Source: Paramecium tetraurelia
Lineage: Eukaryota > Ciliophora > Oligohymenophorea > Peniculida > Parameciidae
DNA length: 64,000 bases
Reading direction: 5' to 3'
Assembly (NCBI RefSeq): GCF_000165425.1
Contig: NW_001798959.1
Coordinates: 202,033 to 266,032 of the forward strand
Shown here: positions 36,551-49,629 of the stretch, one piece after another
How positions within the stretch are numbered: position 1 is the stretch's first letter
Layout: each line of letters begins with the position of its first letter
The notes under the pieces: model-generated
What the model saw: the letters and a program-made list of their open reading frames with translations, nothing else
Database searches by the model: none
Told to the model about the DNA's origin: nothing
Translations under genes and position numbers: made by a program

Positions 36551-37713
36551 ATGAGTTTATTAAGTGAGGACTGTGCACTCTAAAATATGAGTCAAGATTT
36601 TATTAAAAGGAAATATAGAGGCAAAGAAAATATGTCATTGAATCGCAACTCATCCAAGTTGAATTCTATCACCTAAGTAATTGAAAAATCACAAAAATTC
36701 CAGAGTCTCAAATTAGCAATCGGAGAATATTGGGGATAAGTCAAATTGAATAAAGCCAATGGAATAGGGTCATGTCATTTCAATGCTGGTGGATTCTATT
36801 ATGGAGAATGGAAAAACAATACAATACATGGAGTTGGAATATATTTCTTTAATGTTGGTGGATATATTAAGGGAGAATTTTAAGATGGAAAGGCAGATGG
36901 AAATTGTGAATTGTGTTATCAAAATGGATAATTGTATCAGGGAAACTTCAAAGAGGGCAAGCAACAAGGAGTAGGACTCAAGACTAGTAAAAGAGGAAAA
37001 GAAGTGGTCTAACATAAAGATGGAGTTCGTATAAATGTGACTGAAGAACATCCATAGAAGGAAACTATTAATCAGTTATTAAAAATCTAATTGCCATAAA
37101 TTTATACACATCATGATAGAACTGTTTATGGATTGCAATGCGATTTAACAGGTTTAGGCGTCATTTAGTATAAAAATGGCAGAGTAGATATGGGATGGTT
37201 CTAGAATGGTTTCTTAAATGGAAAGGGAAGGATAATTTTCAAAAGTGGAGATATCTATGATGGACAATTGAAAAATGGATATTTTTAAGGATAAGGTAAT
37301 CAATTAAATAATTTTAAGGGTTTTACGTAAATTACAATTCTAAATAAATGACATAGGGTATTTTTGAGAAGAATTAAATTGTTTCCATTGAAAATCAGGT
37401 CAGTTAGTATCCTCCAAAAGGAGATGACGAATAAAGTGTTGTTGACCAAAGAATCAATATTAAAAATGTCCATCTCAAGAGCAGAGGATATATAAGTAAT
37501 TAATATAGTTCTGAGAAAAAACCTACCAAAGTTAATAAGATCTAAAATTTAATTCAACATATGCTTAATCCAGTGAAACATACTCTTAAAAGTGAAAGTG
37601 TTTAGCATGAAGATGTCTTAGATAACCTGTTGTCTAGAGTCTAATCGCCTTTATAAAGAAAGAATTTAGAGTAGATCATTAATTAAGTTACATCACCATA
37701 ACGAATTAGATGA
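36551..37713 (+). CDS. MORN-repeat protein, about 380 aa
   Basis: ATG 36551 to TGA 37711-37713 with one 23-nt intron. The central part has degenerate MORN units (YYGEWKNNTIHGVGIYFFNV, GYIKGEFQDGKADGNCELCY, then IYDGQLKNGYFQGQGFYV). The N- and C-terminal parts are Lys/Ser/Gln-rich. It sits only 37 bp downstream of the IQ-MORN gene on the same strand, so the two may be neighbours by duplication, though sequences differ a lot. The role is probably as a scaffold at membranes or axonemes. Confidence 0.8.
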
Positions 37714-38194
37714 TTATTTCATTAATTTATTTTATTATAACTAACTAGTTAACAAATCAAAATTAGAAAATAAAAAATGTTTATTCATATTTTATCAAAA
37801 ACTATCATTTATTTATCATACTTATGAGTCTTCCGTTAATTACTCTTATTATCTAAAATAACATATATAAATTTTTTAGCATTGATCTAGTATTAAACAT
37901 AACTAAAGAATTAAGTGATTCTTGGAGTTTATCAAATAACATAAACCCCGATATTTCAAAACCATAAATAGAGGAATATTTCAATCTTAACTTGTTTGAA
38001 AATTGATTACATATTTATAACTTCTGCCATCTATGAATAAGATAAATATCTTCAAAAGAATGAGATTTAAGTTAAATAGATGATCTTTTGCAAATTAGAG
38101 AGATGAGTCAATTAATATCTCTTACTTGTAATAATTTCTCTTAATTTAATTAATATTTTACGATAAATTTATATTGTTGATTAATGTATTCATA
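37714..38194. other. Convergent 3' intergenic region
   Basis: About 480 bp AT-rich, between convergent genes. No supported gene. Confidence 0.5.
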
Positions 38195-39367
38195 TCACCA
38201 AGTATACTCTGTTCTAAAATCGACCATTTTGCTGCGGTCACTACTAGGATATGACACTTATGAAACTGTGATTAATCTCTTTATTGCTTAAATATATTTT
38301 CTCTGAGTTTCATCATTTAAGATGTGAGCTATTTGTGAGCTTGAGATCTTTGATCTTCCAGTCCTTTCATGAATACCAACCATTGTCACACCCATAGCTA
38401 ATAGATTTTAAGATATTTTTACGCCATGGAGCATTTCCAATTGCCAATTCCAGGTATTTATCATATGCTCTTACATATTCTTTGTAGACACAAAATCGAA
38501 TAATAAGATATAGTGCATTCAAGATCTCTTCATTAATTGACTGAACCATTTTTGCCTTGTGCAATTAATCAGTTAGTGGTTTGATGTAATCAAGAGTTTA
38601 TTTGTATGAATTAAATGCTTGAGATCCTTCTAAGCTCCTCTTAAGGGTTTCTGTATTAAATTTATCCAACAACTTTATGTTCCATTCTCTCAACATTTTC
38701 TTACACCACATATAGACATCTTCACATCTCGTCAAAAGTGATACTCCATCCCATAATTGTGATTCAATTTCTTCCTTTCCCTTGCATTGGAATACAGGAA
38801 CAAGTGCGGTGCTTGGGTCTAGGTTTCTCTCCTTTATCTTATTAAGAAATGCCTTTATTTCCTCTTTATCTTCTCCTTCTAAAATTTTGATTTCTAATTC
38901 CTTTTGTTTATTTTCTTTCTTTTCTTAAACAAATTCCATTAATCTCTTGTATCTCTACCAGTCACTCTCTCCAAAATAAGTAATTGGCTCTCCCAAATCT
39001 CTAAGTCTTTTTTGTACTTCCTTTTTCTCAATGGGAGGGAGATCTTAAGACATTTAGATTTCATCTTATTAAATTTTATCTTTTTCTAAGTTAATGCATT
39101 ATTGGTCTAGTCTTTTTATTGTGATCTTTTCAATTTCTTTTGTTTTATAATATTCATCTTATAATTTGAGTTTCTTAACTAACTTTTCATGCTATTATTG
39201 AATATAATTTAATGAAATACCTTTTCTCTTTCCCTTTCTCTTTAATCCTATAATAATTTTTGTCTTTCTTATTCGACTTTTGCCCTTTAATCTTAAATAG
39301 TTGTGAAATTGCCTTCTTTCGATTTTTTTTGTTCAATGAGTTTTTTTAATGATTAAAATTCTTGCAT
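38195..39367 (-). CDS. PRPF18: Pre-mRNA splicing factor 18
   Basis: ATG 39365-39367 to TGA 38195-38197 with two introns (29 and 25 nt), about 370 aa. The N-terminal coiled coil is followed by the SFM motif shared with PRP4 ([20 protein letters not shown]). The conserved Prp18 helical domain ends with [20 protein letters not shown], then [15 protein letters not shown], and [20 protein letters not shown]. Prp18 acts in the second step of splicing with Slu7. Here it would serve a genome with very short introns. Confidence 0.95.
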
Positions 39368-39430
39368 TATAAAATACCTGATGTGAGTTAAGTATATTTT
39401 TAATATTTTTTTTAAGATTTTTATATACAT

Positions 39431-39631
39431 ATGAACACTCATACAATTAGTCAACCAAAACCATTAATTCGACTTATTTAACAAATAAAAACCGATTCTG
39501 TGAGTGTCTCATCCACCCAATCCTACGAATCGCATTTCTCTGAGATTGAGAGACCAGAAAACCCTATGATCAAGAACTTTATAGACAACTATGAAGATGA
39601 TCTCGACACCTTCTTTGATCAATTGGAATGA
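39431..39631 (+). CDS. Tiny acidic protein, 66 aa
   Basis: ATG 39431 to TGA 39629-39631, no intron. Composition is balanced and less AT-driven than the flanks (Ser-rich middle, SVSVSSTQSYESHFSEIE), with an acidic end (DNYEDDLDTFFDQLE). It starts about 65 bp from the divergent PRPF18 start. The C-terminal acidic-aromatic motif could be a short binding peptide. No homolog is recalled. Confidence 0.6.
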
Positions 39632-39709
39632 AAGCTCTTAACCTTTGATTTGTGTTATTTTGTGTTATACATTAACTGAATAAATGTTGTTAATTATATA
39701 TATTTATAC

Positions 39710-40339
39710 TCATAGTAACAGTGCTTATTTGAGAGGTATTAGTTACTACACCAACTTGTGCCTACTATCCCGTTTTTAGCTATAGTCCCTCAGTTTCTCT
39801 ATTATCTACTGACCTAATTAGTCAATTTTTAAACACAATTTATTAGCCTACGGAATCTCTAACAATTCTAACAACGACTATTCTTCATCCAATAGTTAGG
39901 ACTCTAATTTTATATGACAATCCAAGGACTCCATGCTTTGCTTTTTACTATAATACACAATATTCTGAGATGAAACACTCTTTAAAGTTCTTTCTTTCAA
40001 TTTGTTTTAATGTACTACTATTTCTTCATACTATTTGCAGGTTCTTTCTAGTAATGCCAATTGTTATTTGTAATCTTAAATTTTATGATTAAGATCCAAA
40101 AACAACAAATCAATATTAGTCTGATTGGTTCCACATATTTTGTTTAGTTCATGCAAGATAGTTCCATGATTCTTATTGTTTTATAAGATTTCCTTATTTT
40201 ATTCTTATAATTCACTCAATTATTTTAATAAAGTGGTTATTAATTGATTTTATTCTTGTTTCAATACCCTGTTCTCCTCTTCAAGCTCCTTTAACCTTAT
40301 TTGTAGCTTATCCATCCGATTATCCTTTTTACAAGACAT
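39710..40339 (-). CDS. Coiled-coil protein, 209 aa
   Basis: ATG 40337-40339 to TGA 39710-39712, uninterrupted. The first 90 residues are heptad-rich (MDKLQIRLKELEEENRVLKQ). A less regular helical part and a basic tail follow. There is no catalytic motif. Convergent with the tiny acidic gene. Unknown family. Confidence 0.7.
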
Positions 40340-40816
40340 ATCTGTTATATAATTAACAAGAAAATATTAATAAATTTATGTGATACTATCATGTTATTCT
40401 ATATTAATTAAGAGTTTTAATAAACTTCAGTAACATTAAATAATTTTGTTTTCAATTACTTCATTAATGGTTAGTCTCATCTCATGGCTTATTATATAGT
40501 GTTATTTTCTTAAATGAATATAATTAATTCTTTTTCAATTATCCAACATTTTTATTTCCGGTAATTTGGTATTCATATTTAAAAGAATTACAAATTTGTA
40601 CTAGATTAATGAACATATAATCTGAATTAGAAATGGAATCATCATTTTGTTATAATAATTTCCTTAAAATATTTCTTACTCATTAATAATTGTAAATGGT
40701 TTTAAACTTTTGAGCATTTGTAGCAACTTTGAATCAATGTATTTGATTATTTAGTATCATCTATGAAAACTCTTTATTTCCACTTAATATATAATTAGAT
40801 ATATTTTAATTAATTT
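40340..40816. other. Intergenic AT-rich spacer
   Basis: About 480 bp between two minus-strand genes with no supported coding frame. It should include the promoter of the coiled-coil gene. Confidence 0.5.
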
Positions 40817-41935
40817 TCACAATAATATTTTATATTTCTCAGTTGTTGGAACTGTATTTATTATCATATGACCACTATAACCTATTGATGCCAAAACCCA
40901 CGCAGTTCCTCTTGACCAACTTAATCCATAAATTGAGTCTTCATGTTCATCATACTGTTTAACCAAATAATCATCTTCCTTGTTTAGTTAAGGGACAGAT
41001 GAAACTGACGTAATATTATACAATGAAATTGTGCCATCATCAACTACATCTATAGATATTTAAGTTTACATGATAATGAAACTAATTGATCATGAAATTT
41101 ATTAAATTTTGCCTACAGAACTGAATTCTACAGATCTTCAAATGATTTAATTGCATATTATGTTTTACGAATATCCCAAACTTTTGCCAAACAATCCTCC
41201 CCCCCAGTTATTAGATAATATTATTTATTGGGATTGAAATCTATATCCAATATTTATAGACTATGTGCTTTGAATTTGTTTACTCTAAAGGTGATAATTT
41301 TAATTACTTTTTTTCTCTTGTATCTTAAATACATAGATAGTTGTTTTAGGATCTAACAAATAAATTCTTATGATGTGGGTCTTATTCACATAAATTATAG
41401 AGATCATTGTCATCAATAATGTTGTCAAATGATTATTTATTCAAATCAAACTGAATAATGGATTTATTGGAACTCAAATAGATAATCGGATCATCTTCTG
41501 GACAAATAACACTAGAATTTAAAGTCTAATATTACTTCGTCAATCCTTCATACAACAAATCGAAATTTACTTGATGCCTTCCGTTCTCAGCCAATTCAAT
41601 ACAACAAAGTTTTGTCTTTCTTTATTATGCTAAAATTTAACTTTAGTTATTACGATCAATGTAAATAACATACAGTTATTCTTTTTTTGCTATGATCTTC
41701 TCCACCATTCCATTTATTGGTATTTTATACAATTATACAATCTTTTATTCCAATTCCAAATATTCATTCACATAGATCTGTATAAATAATTCAAATTCAT
41801 TATTACTTCGTTATTTTTCTTAGCATTCCAAGTTCCTACAGCAAACACGTGTCTTTTGTTGAACACAATGTTTGAAACACACCTGCAATTTTATTCACCA
41901 AAAGAAATTTACACAGGCTATGTTTATTAATCCAT
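40817..41935 (-). CDS. EIPR1: EARP-interacting protein homolog (WD40)
   Basis: ATG 41933-41935 to TGA 40817-40819 with three introns (29, 23 and 20 nt), about 345 aa. The C-terminal half matches EIPR1/TSSC1: DIDFNPNKQYYLITGGEDCL, AKVWDIRKTQ, then DEHEDSIYGLSWSRGTAWVL and a terminus of the form INTVPTTEKYKILL (human RALKYHILL). EIPR1 works with the EARP/GARP tethering complexes in endosome recycling and dense-core vesicle traffic. The N-terminal propeller blades are diverged and shorter than in animals. The C7 run at 41199-41205 codes Gly-Gly and is in frame. Confidence 0.88.
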
Positions 41936-42070
41936 AAAATTATAATCATTTATGAATAAATTTTGAACTATTTTTTATTATCAATAAATATTTCATACAA
42001 TGCCTACCTCCTTAGGTTGCTTAATACAAAGACTTACCAAATGTAATAAATATATATATTGGATAATAAA

Positions 42071-42608
42071 TCAAGTTAGTTTTGAACCCTATTCCCTTTT
42101 TTCCTAGATTTTTTTAGTCACATTTTTTAAAGGCTTATTATTATGCATTCTTGTTTAATGTCTTTTTAGACCTGCAACATTTTTTACTTGCTTTCGGCAT
42201 TCTGGGCATTATAACATTTTAGAAGCATCCACACTTAGTTTATTTTTTTTAATTTTTTTGGTCTCACTTTATATTGGCTTGGTTCCTTGCTCCATTGGAA
42301 CATCGTCGTCACTTCCCAAACTAAAAAGATAAACCAATATCTTACTCGATCTCCATAGGAGTCTTCTAGCTTGGGGTTGGAGAATTTTGTTTCTATGAAC
42401 TATAATCTTAGTTTTAAGGAGCCTCTGTGTTTTATTCCTGTAAGACTCGTTCTTAATCGATCAAAGTAGGAATGGTTAATTGATGAACTTCTGTATTGAA
42501 TATGTCTATTCCTTTGGCCAATCTATCATGCTTTTCAGATAGAGCAGCACACTATTGGTAGAGTTAGGCGAGAGCATTCAAATGAACTGTTAAGGGGACG
42601 TATTACAT
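42071..42608 (-). CDS. Single C2H2 zinc-finger protein, about 170 aa
   Basis: ATG 42606-42608 to TGA 42071-42073 with one 25-nt intron. The N-terminal helical region (LNALAQLYQQCAALSEKHDR) is followed by an acidic/Ser linker (EIDLGSDDDVPMEQ), a Lys-rich stretch suggesting nuclear import, and one C2H2 finger: CPECRKQVKNVAGLKRHQTR ending in MH. Nucleic-acid binding is inferred from the finger. The family is not recognised. Confidence 0.75.
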
Positions 42609-42764
42609 AATTAATTATTAAGAGAATTATTGAAGGAGCTGTTTTATATATTGATATCCTGATAATATTTTTATCATATTATAAAATAGAGTATTTTAAT
42701 TGTAAACTGTTTAATTTAAAGTTTAGTATGCTAATTATTTATTCATTAATTATTCAAAGTTTAT

Positions 42765-45700
42765 TCATTTATGATTCATCGCTTCTTGATAGACCTCATA
42801 AAATAAAGAAGATTTGTCCTTCAATAATTCACTTGGTGATCCAGACTCCTTTAATTCTCCTTTGCTCATAACAAAAATCCTATTCAAATATCACTTAAAA
42901 TTGTACTTATCACAATGCAAAATAGTATTAATTCTATGAGCTATGGTAATCACTGTATGATCCTTGAATAATCTCTAGATGGCCTATTATATTTTTTGTT
43001 CAGTCTCTATATCAATATTGGCTGTGGCTTCATCAACCAAGACTATTTTGCTTTTCTTCAATATGGCTCTTGCAATGCATATCAATTGTTTCTCTCCTGC
43101 ACTCAAATTATCTCCTCCCTCATTTATAGAAGTATTTAATCCATTCCTATCATTGATCAATTATAATAGACAACATTCTTCGATTACCTTCATTATTTCT
43201 TCATCACTGCAAGTTTCCAAGGGATCTAAGTTTTACCTAATAGTTCCAGTAAAAATCACAGGATCTTAAAGTATGGTGGTGATTGATGACCTCAATCTTT
43301 AAATTTATACTTTTGAGATGTCTACATCATCTATTTCTATACGCCCTTATAAAGCTTCTACTATTCTCAAGATACTAAGTGTTATTGATGATTTCCCAGC
43401 TCCAGTTCTTCCTACAATACCTATCTTCTCTTAAGAATCAATAGAAAAACTTAAGTTTCTAAGAACTAACGGCAGATTGCTTCTGTAATTTACTGAATAA
43501 TTAATGAATTTAATTCTTCCCTGATTGGGCCATGATTATTCTACGGTTTTAACCTCTGCCAGATTCTCTGATTCGATCTTTGTATACTCTAAGCATCTCT
43601 CAAAGGATATCATATTATTTTCTAATAAGCTTAAAGAATCAACAGTTTATTGCACATTTCTATCCAAACTAGCAGCAAATGTTAATATCAGTCCTGCAAA
43701 CGAAGGATTACTGGTGTATAAAATGCAATAACCAATTGCAAAAGTATTTACTATTAGACTGGCAAACCCGAGAACTTATAGAAACCATGAACTAGCTGCA
43801 ATTGAATAATTGACTATCTATTTATTATAATCTAATTTCTAGGCAAATTCCTTGATCACAAAATCGGATTGAGAGTAAGCTCTTATAGTTGTCAACCCCA
43901 TTAAAGATTAAGTAAAATAACTCAGAATTGGGCTTCGACTTATAAGTTCTAATCGTTGAAGTTCTCTACTGGCTTTCATGTATAATCGTTGGATTTTCAA
44001 GCATATATAAAAGAAAATTATTAAGGGGAAAATGAGCAAGTATGTGCTAACATAGATACTTAATAAATTGTTGCTCAGAATTTAGCTAATCTTAGTTGAA
44101 AATTAAGCAATATTAATGTGGATTTCAACGTCAAGAGAATTAATATCTTTAGTTAATCTATTCATGATTCTGCCTAGTGGAACTCTTTCAAAGAATTTAC
44201 ATTGAGGTGCAAACATTAAACAATTGATCATATCATTGTGTATTTGGGAAGAGGACTTTATACTTTGTGATACAATCATTGCTGCTCTTATGTAGGCAAA
44301 CATAGACTGTATAAATCCTAGGAATAGAAATACCCAAAAGTAAGTGATTTCGCTATAATGATCTGACAATGAAGCATATCGACTAGTCCATTCTGTTACC
44401 CATAAATTAGCCATAATCTAACTGAGTATCCAAATTATCAGAACAATAAATAGGATAGTTTAAAAGATTAAATTCTTTTTGTATTGCAGATACTTAATAT
44501 ATACTTCTTGATCGATTTCTCCCTTCTTCCTTTCTTCGATAGTCATCAAATCTGATTTAGTTTTATCCATATCTTTAATTTACTCTTAATTCTAATCAAT
44601 TTCCTTCTCGTCACCCAACTATACATCCTTACCTTGCGTGATATTTTAGTTCTCTTACTATTGGATATCAAATTCAAATTTCTTTTCGATTTCTTGGAAT
44701 ATTAAGTTATTCTGCATCTTCTAATAATCACCTTATTCTATGATTTCTCCCTTCTACATCAAATAAATGTAGTCTGTGTATTTACAGTAGTTTAATGCAT
44801 GAGTAATCAGAATTCTAGTTTTTCCCTTCAAGAAATTGATGAAACACTCCTTCAATATGAAATTGCCAACTTGAGCATCTACAGCACTCAAAGGATCATC
44901 CAATAAGAAGATTTCTGCTTTACTATAAATGGCTCTTGCTAAACTTATTCTAGCCTTTTGTCCTCCAGATAAGTTGATTCCTTTCTCTCCAATCATAGTT
45001 TGATCTCCATGAATTAAGATCTCTAAATCCAGACTGAGACATGAATATTTAATGGCTTGTTCGTATAATTGCTCATCATAAGCCTTACCAAACAATATGT
45101 TCTCTTGAACAGTGGCATTTTAAATCCATGGCTTCTATCCTACATAAGCAATAGGACTAGATCTATAGACCTTTGGTTTCTCACCATTGATCTTGTAGAT
45201 CATCTCTCCTAAAATGCTTTAAATCAATGAGGACTTCCCAGATCCGACATCTCCTATAATCGATACAAACTTCCCCTTCTCCACTTTGATATTTATATTC
45301 TTCAAGATTTGTTAATCTTCAATACACTCCTTTCTCCAGAAAAAGTTGCCCTGAGTTATTTCTAAAGCAGAGGATGCAGCTGCAGCCTTGTTCTTACAAT
45401 ATAAGTCATTCATTAACTCATGACTATCTAAAAAGTTTTCTATTCTTTTTAAAGATACTTTGGTTTCTAAAAGGTCATTCAATGAAATTGGCAATAATTA
45501 AAGACTGGCAGCTAAAATAGAGAGCAATCCAATTATGGGAAAGGTCTTACTTGGGATTAATTGATTCCCCAAGAGTACATACAATCCAAAAGTAAAACTT
45601 AAAATCATTTAAGGGGATAGCCAACCCATGAACACATTTATCGAAAAATACTTCAATCTATCCTTTATACATTTCAGTTCAATTTATCTTAATTTGAAGA

Positions 45701-46683
45701 TCTTTTCTTGAAAAAATTGTTCCAAAGCATTGATCTTAATAAATTTGATCATCTAAAACACTTCAGTTGTTTCCTTTACTCTATTATCCTTAGACTTTAA
45801 AACCAACTTTTATGCCTTAACTATTTGTTTTCCAACATAATTGTTTTGAAGTATGCTCAAAAAGATGATTACTATACCTACTATCACAGAGCTGCCTATT
45901 TCTTTGTAAATGTAGGTTAGTGTAATACCTAACTTAAAAAGATTGATTACATAATTAAATTGGGATAATAATCATATTGACTACGTTATTGGGAGCTTGT
46001 ATGAGTCTCTGAACATCTACTTAAATCAAATTAGTAATTTCTCCTATAGACCTTTCAGTGTTGCTTAACAATGAAATCTTGAGACATTTACTCATGATTT
46101 CTAAACTAATGACTGACATTATATCATATCCATAAACTTTCTTGATTAAATTTGTATTATTTTTACCATCATGAATCTTGAGTGGGACATCGACAATAAA
46201 TTGAGTATTCTTATTAGCATTACTAGGAAGATAAGTAATAAAGCTTAATGATAATCTTTATCTGATTCATAAATGTATTCAATTATGTATTTTGTTAATA
46301 ACGGCATAGCCAATTGACTAAAAAGTACCACCAATTAAATTAGAAATCCTTTCAAAAAATACTCTAGTTCATTAGCAAATAACATACATAAATAATATTT
46401 CAATATCAAATCAACTAAATTTTACTTTTTTTTTAGTTTTAAATGTTAAGAAAACTTGAGATGCCTAAAATATGATTATTGCGAAGATTCCAACTCATTA
46501 ATTAGACTTTCATCCAATCCTTGTCTATAAGCTTTCTAAACATTTAAATTAAATACTTACATTCATTATGGGATATACATAAACGAAGAATAATTTTTTA
46601 AACCAAGAAGGCTTTCTTAAGACTATTCCTTCTTCAAACATTATAGTTTATTAATTCTCCCAGATTATAGAGGCAGAATCCAT
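42765..46683 (-). CDS. ABC transporter, ABCC/MRP subfamily, full length
   Basis: ATG 46681-46683 to TGA 42765-42767, several short introns, about 1,250 aa. The order is TMD1-NBD1-TMD2-NBD2. NBD1 has Walker [10 protein letters not shown], signature [20 protein letters not shown] and Walker B IFLLDDP. NBD2 has Walker [10 protein letters not shown], signature [15 protein letters not shown] (LSAGE rather than LSGGQ) and Walker B IVLVDEA. An intact Glu after Walker B in NBD2 and Asp in NBD1 is the asymmetric ABCC pattern. There is no N-terminal TMD0, so it is a short MRP. Substrate unknown; probable export of anionic or conjugated compounds. Confidence 0.93.
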
Positions 46684-47418
46684 TATTAATTAATTTAATT
46701 TCTATTTTTACCTATTACAATATTCAAAATAACAATTATTTTTTTGTAACCTTTTTGTTTCCATTATTTCAATTGCCATTAGCATTCAGTTAAAACCTTA
46801 TCTAGAAGTGTTTTTTATTCTTTAAGTTTTCATTATAATCATTATAGCTATCTATATACATAACTTAAAAAAACAAAACATAAAATAGGTTTATAAATTT
46901 ATATATTTATTATAATTTAATAAATTTCTCAAGTGCACTTTGCATCCTAATAAAACGAAATAGTGTTTAATTACATTACTCTGTGAAATCTTAGCTTACA
47001 CCTCTAAGTTTTCTAATTTTGGATTATTGAACTTGTTAGCTCTCTATAAATCTCAAATGATAGGAACATTAACACATTACATTGACTAACGAGTGATTTA
47101 ATCTAATAATTCATTAAAATAATTGTAGTATTTAGAAATGTTGAAATGAATGTGTAATTTTATTTTACAAATCACCCTTTATTATCCTACAACAATTCTT
47201 AAAAATAAACTAATAGTACAAGATTCTACCCAAAAGATGGGAATCTTTTATAAAAATGAAGAAAGCAGAGATATACTTCAAATAATTATAATAAGCCTCT
47301 CATATGTTTTCTAAAATATTATATATTAAGATACTGTTATTTAGATTTTTGCTACTATTTATCAATATGAACATATTTTCTTACATATTTGTTTATATAA
47401 AATACATATATTAATTTT
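46684..47418. other. Intergenic region with a possible undefined coding piece
   Basis: About 735 bp. On the minus strand around 46920-47215 a frame reads like protein (VICKIKLHIHFNISKYYNYF, then NELLDQITRQSM). A later piece reads LQRANKFNNPKLENLEVQ and could be joined by a 24-nt intron. I found no convincing start, so it may be a remnant or a gene whose 5' end I cannot place. Confidence 0.3.
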
Positions 47419-49002
47419 TCATAAAGAGAGTTTCCATATTTTAATAGATTAAGTAGATGTAGCAATAACATACTAATTTTCCTTTAATATTAATTCAGAT
47501 CCAGGAGCACCATTATTCTCATTTGAAAATGTTAAAACCGGTTTTGTTTCCTTGATATCCCAGATTTTCAGAGTGTAATCATTACAAATTGACCCGAAAT
47601 ATTCTTAATTCTAAGCAATAGAAATGCTCCAGATCCAATTTTTACTATGACCTATGAATTCTCGAAGCAATTCATAATTATTGCCATTCCACAATTTTAT
47701 CAACCCATCATAACCACTAGATATCATCAACTACCCATTCTGCAAATAATTAATAGATGATCCTCCATATTCACATTAATGTCCCTTCCATTAATGGAGT
47801 ATATTTGCTGATTGCTAATCATAAACAATAATGAACTCATCCCTTCCTATGGTTGCAACTCTATTAGATTTGATAGATATTGCACAACCATAGACATTTT
47901 GAGTATGTCCTTTGTAAACTTATTATGGCAATTTCTTATCAATATTCCATTAGATTGCTGTTTTGTCTGCACTGCTTGACAACAGAAACAGGGAATCTTC
48001 ACTGAATGTGAGTCTATAAATGTAATTAGTGTGACCTCTGAATATAATTGGAGGTGCATTCCAATTGTTGCAAATCCATCCATATATTTCAAAGGGTTTT
48101 GATCCTCCAGCCACTAAATATTAATCATCTGGAGAAAACTTAACACTATAAACTTATTAGGTAGATATCAATAATTCCTACTGGCAATTAGCTGATTTGA
48201 AATCAACAACTAAAACATATTTATCACTGCCTCCTATTGCTAATAAATCTAACTTATTTGAGATATCAACAGATGATATTTTTTATAATTATTTTTTATA
48301 GAATTATTCTATAGGTTGAGTCTTACAAATATCTTATTTCTGTAAATTTTCATATGAATTCAAGATTTCTAGGTATTTGCTATTTTGTTATTTGAAATAT
48401 TCTTTGAATTTTTAAATTTACGCATTGTGCAACTCAACACCATATTGCTCAAATAGATTTATATCTTCAGCGAATAATATTGTTTATTTCAACAAATTAT
48501 CTGAATATTATTAGAAAGACTTAAAATTGTTTGTGTAGATCTCCTATTTCCAGAAGTATTTACCAAAAAACTAATCTATATTACCAATCACCAAATCTCT
48601 AACTGAATTGTATTCTTCTAAATTTAGTTTTTCATTCTTTACATATGTTTCAACTAAAAGTTCTAATAGTGACTCTTCTCTCTGCATCTTACAAATATCC
48701 TTAAGTTCTTGCATTATTTATAACAGCTTTTTTTGAAGAAACTCAATTGATAATTTAATCCTTTTGTGACTAGTTTTGTAAATATTGTTATTAAATTCTT
48801 TCTCTTGTTCATATGCTTTTAATACTAGTTCATCCAATTTTTGCACTTCTATACAAGCGTGTTACAAATGATTCCCATATTTACAAACTTCACACATTCC
48901 TTTCTCTTTTTATGTACAACCTGGCTCAATGCAAATGTACTACACATGTTGATGATCGTGATCAATTTGAGTGCATTCGATTGAATGTCTTAACTATTTC
49001 AT
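47419..49002 (-). CDS. B-box-like zinc finger plus WD40 protein, 527 aa
   Basis: One intronless frame from ATG 49000-49002 to TGA 47419-47421. The first 60 residues hold a Cys/His cluster (CIEPGCTQKEKGMCEVCKYG, then NHLQHAC) of B-box type. A long helical region (about 60-250) and a seven-bladed WD40 propeller follow (RGHTNYIYRLTFSEDSLFLL, KGHTQNVYGCAISIKSNRVA, IGHSKNWIWSISIAQNQEYF). Paramecium has many proteins of this plan. The role may be an E3-ligase-type scaffold, but no RING is present and function is unknown. Confidence 0.85.
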
Positions 49003-49021
49003 AGTATATATTTTAATTAAA

Positions 49022-49288
49022 ATGACTGAAATCAATTTTTTGAAAAGGAAATTTGAAAGTCTGCGGATAGTTGATGATGAAGCCCCAAAAACTACTAAAA
49101 AACCCTTTATTCAAGATGCAGATCTCTATCTATTGGGTAAAAAGATTTAATCCATTCATTTGGTTTAGCCTTTGTAATCAATGATCAAGAAACCTGATAT
49201 CTACTAAACTTGTTTTCTAAAGAAGGAAAACTACAATCCTTTTTTATATATAGATCGACCTATCACAAAGGAAGAGGATGAGTTGTGA
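49022..49288 (+). CDS. Small protein, 88 aa
   Basis: ATG 49022 to TGA 49286-49288, uninterrupted, starting only 19 bp from the divergent B-box/WD40 start. The N-terminus is MTEINFLKRKFESLRIVDDE, the middle is basic, and it ends in an acidic tail (RPITKEEDEL). No motif known to me. The frame composition looks coding. Confidence 0.5.
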
Positions 49289-49629
49289 TATATATATGAT
49301 TATAAATTATATGTATGCTTTATTAGGACAGCTAATTTGATGACACCCATTTTATACTAATAACATCATTTTTGAAGTTTGCTAATTAGGTTTAATGCAG
49401 AGAATGTGCGACCAATTATCGTAGATCTGAGAAGCAATTAAACATATATATATCTAGGATTTCTTCATATATATAAGTAAATTAATAAAGGGTTTTTGAA
49501 TTTAAGTGCACTTAAAATGGGAGAATAGTTCTGATCCCGCCCAAAATATTAATAATACTGGATTGAGTTTCATATTTATGTTGGAATACATTTTGATGTA
49601 ATTTTAATAATTATTATAATATAAAAATA
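49289..49629. other. Intergenic AT-rich spacer
   Basis: About 340 bp between two plus-strand genes. Nothing recognised apart from AT-rich runs. Confidence 0.5.

Noticed and set aside
36770-37051. Minus-strand open frame within the MORN gene
   Set aside because: Shadow of the plus-strand MORN protein, whose repeats fix strand and frame.
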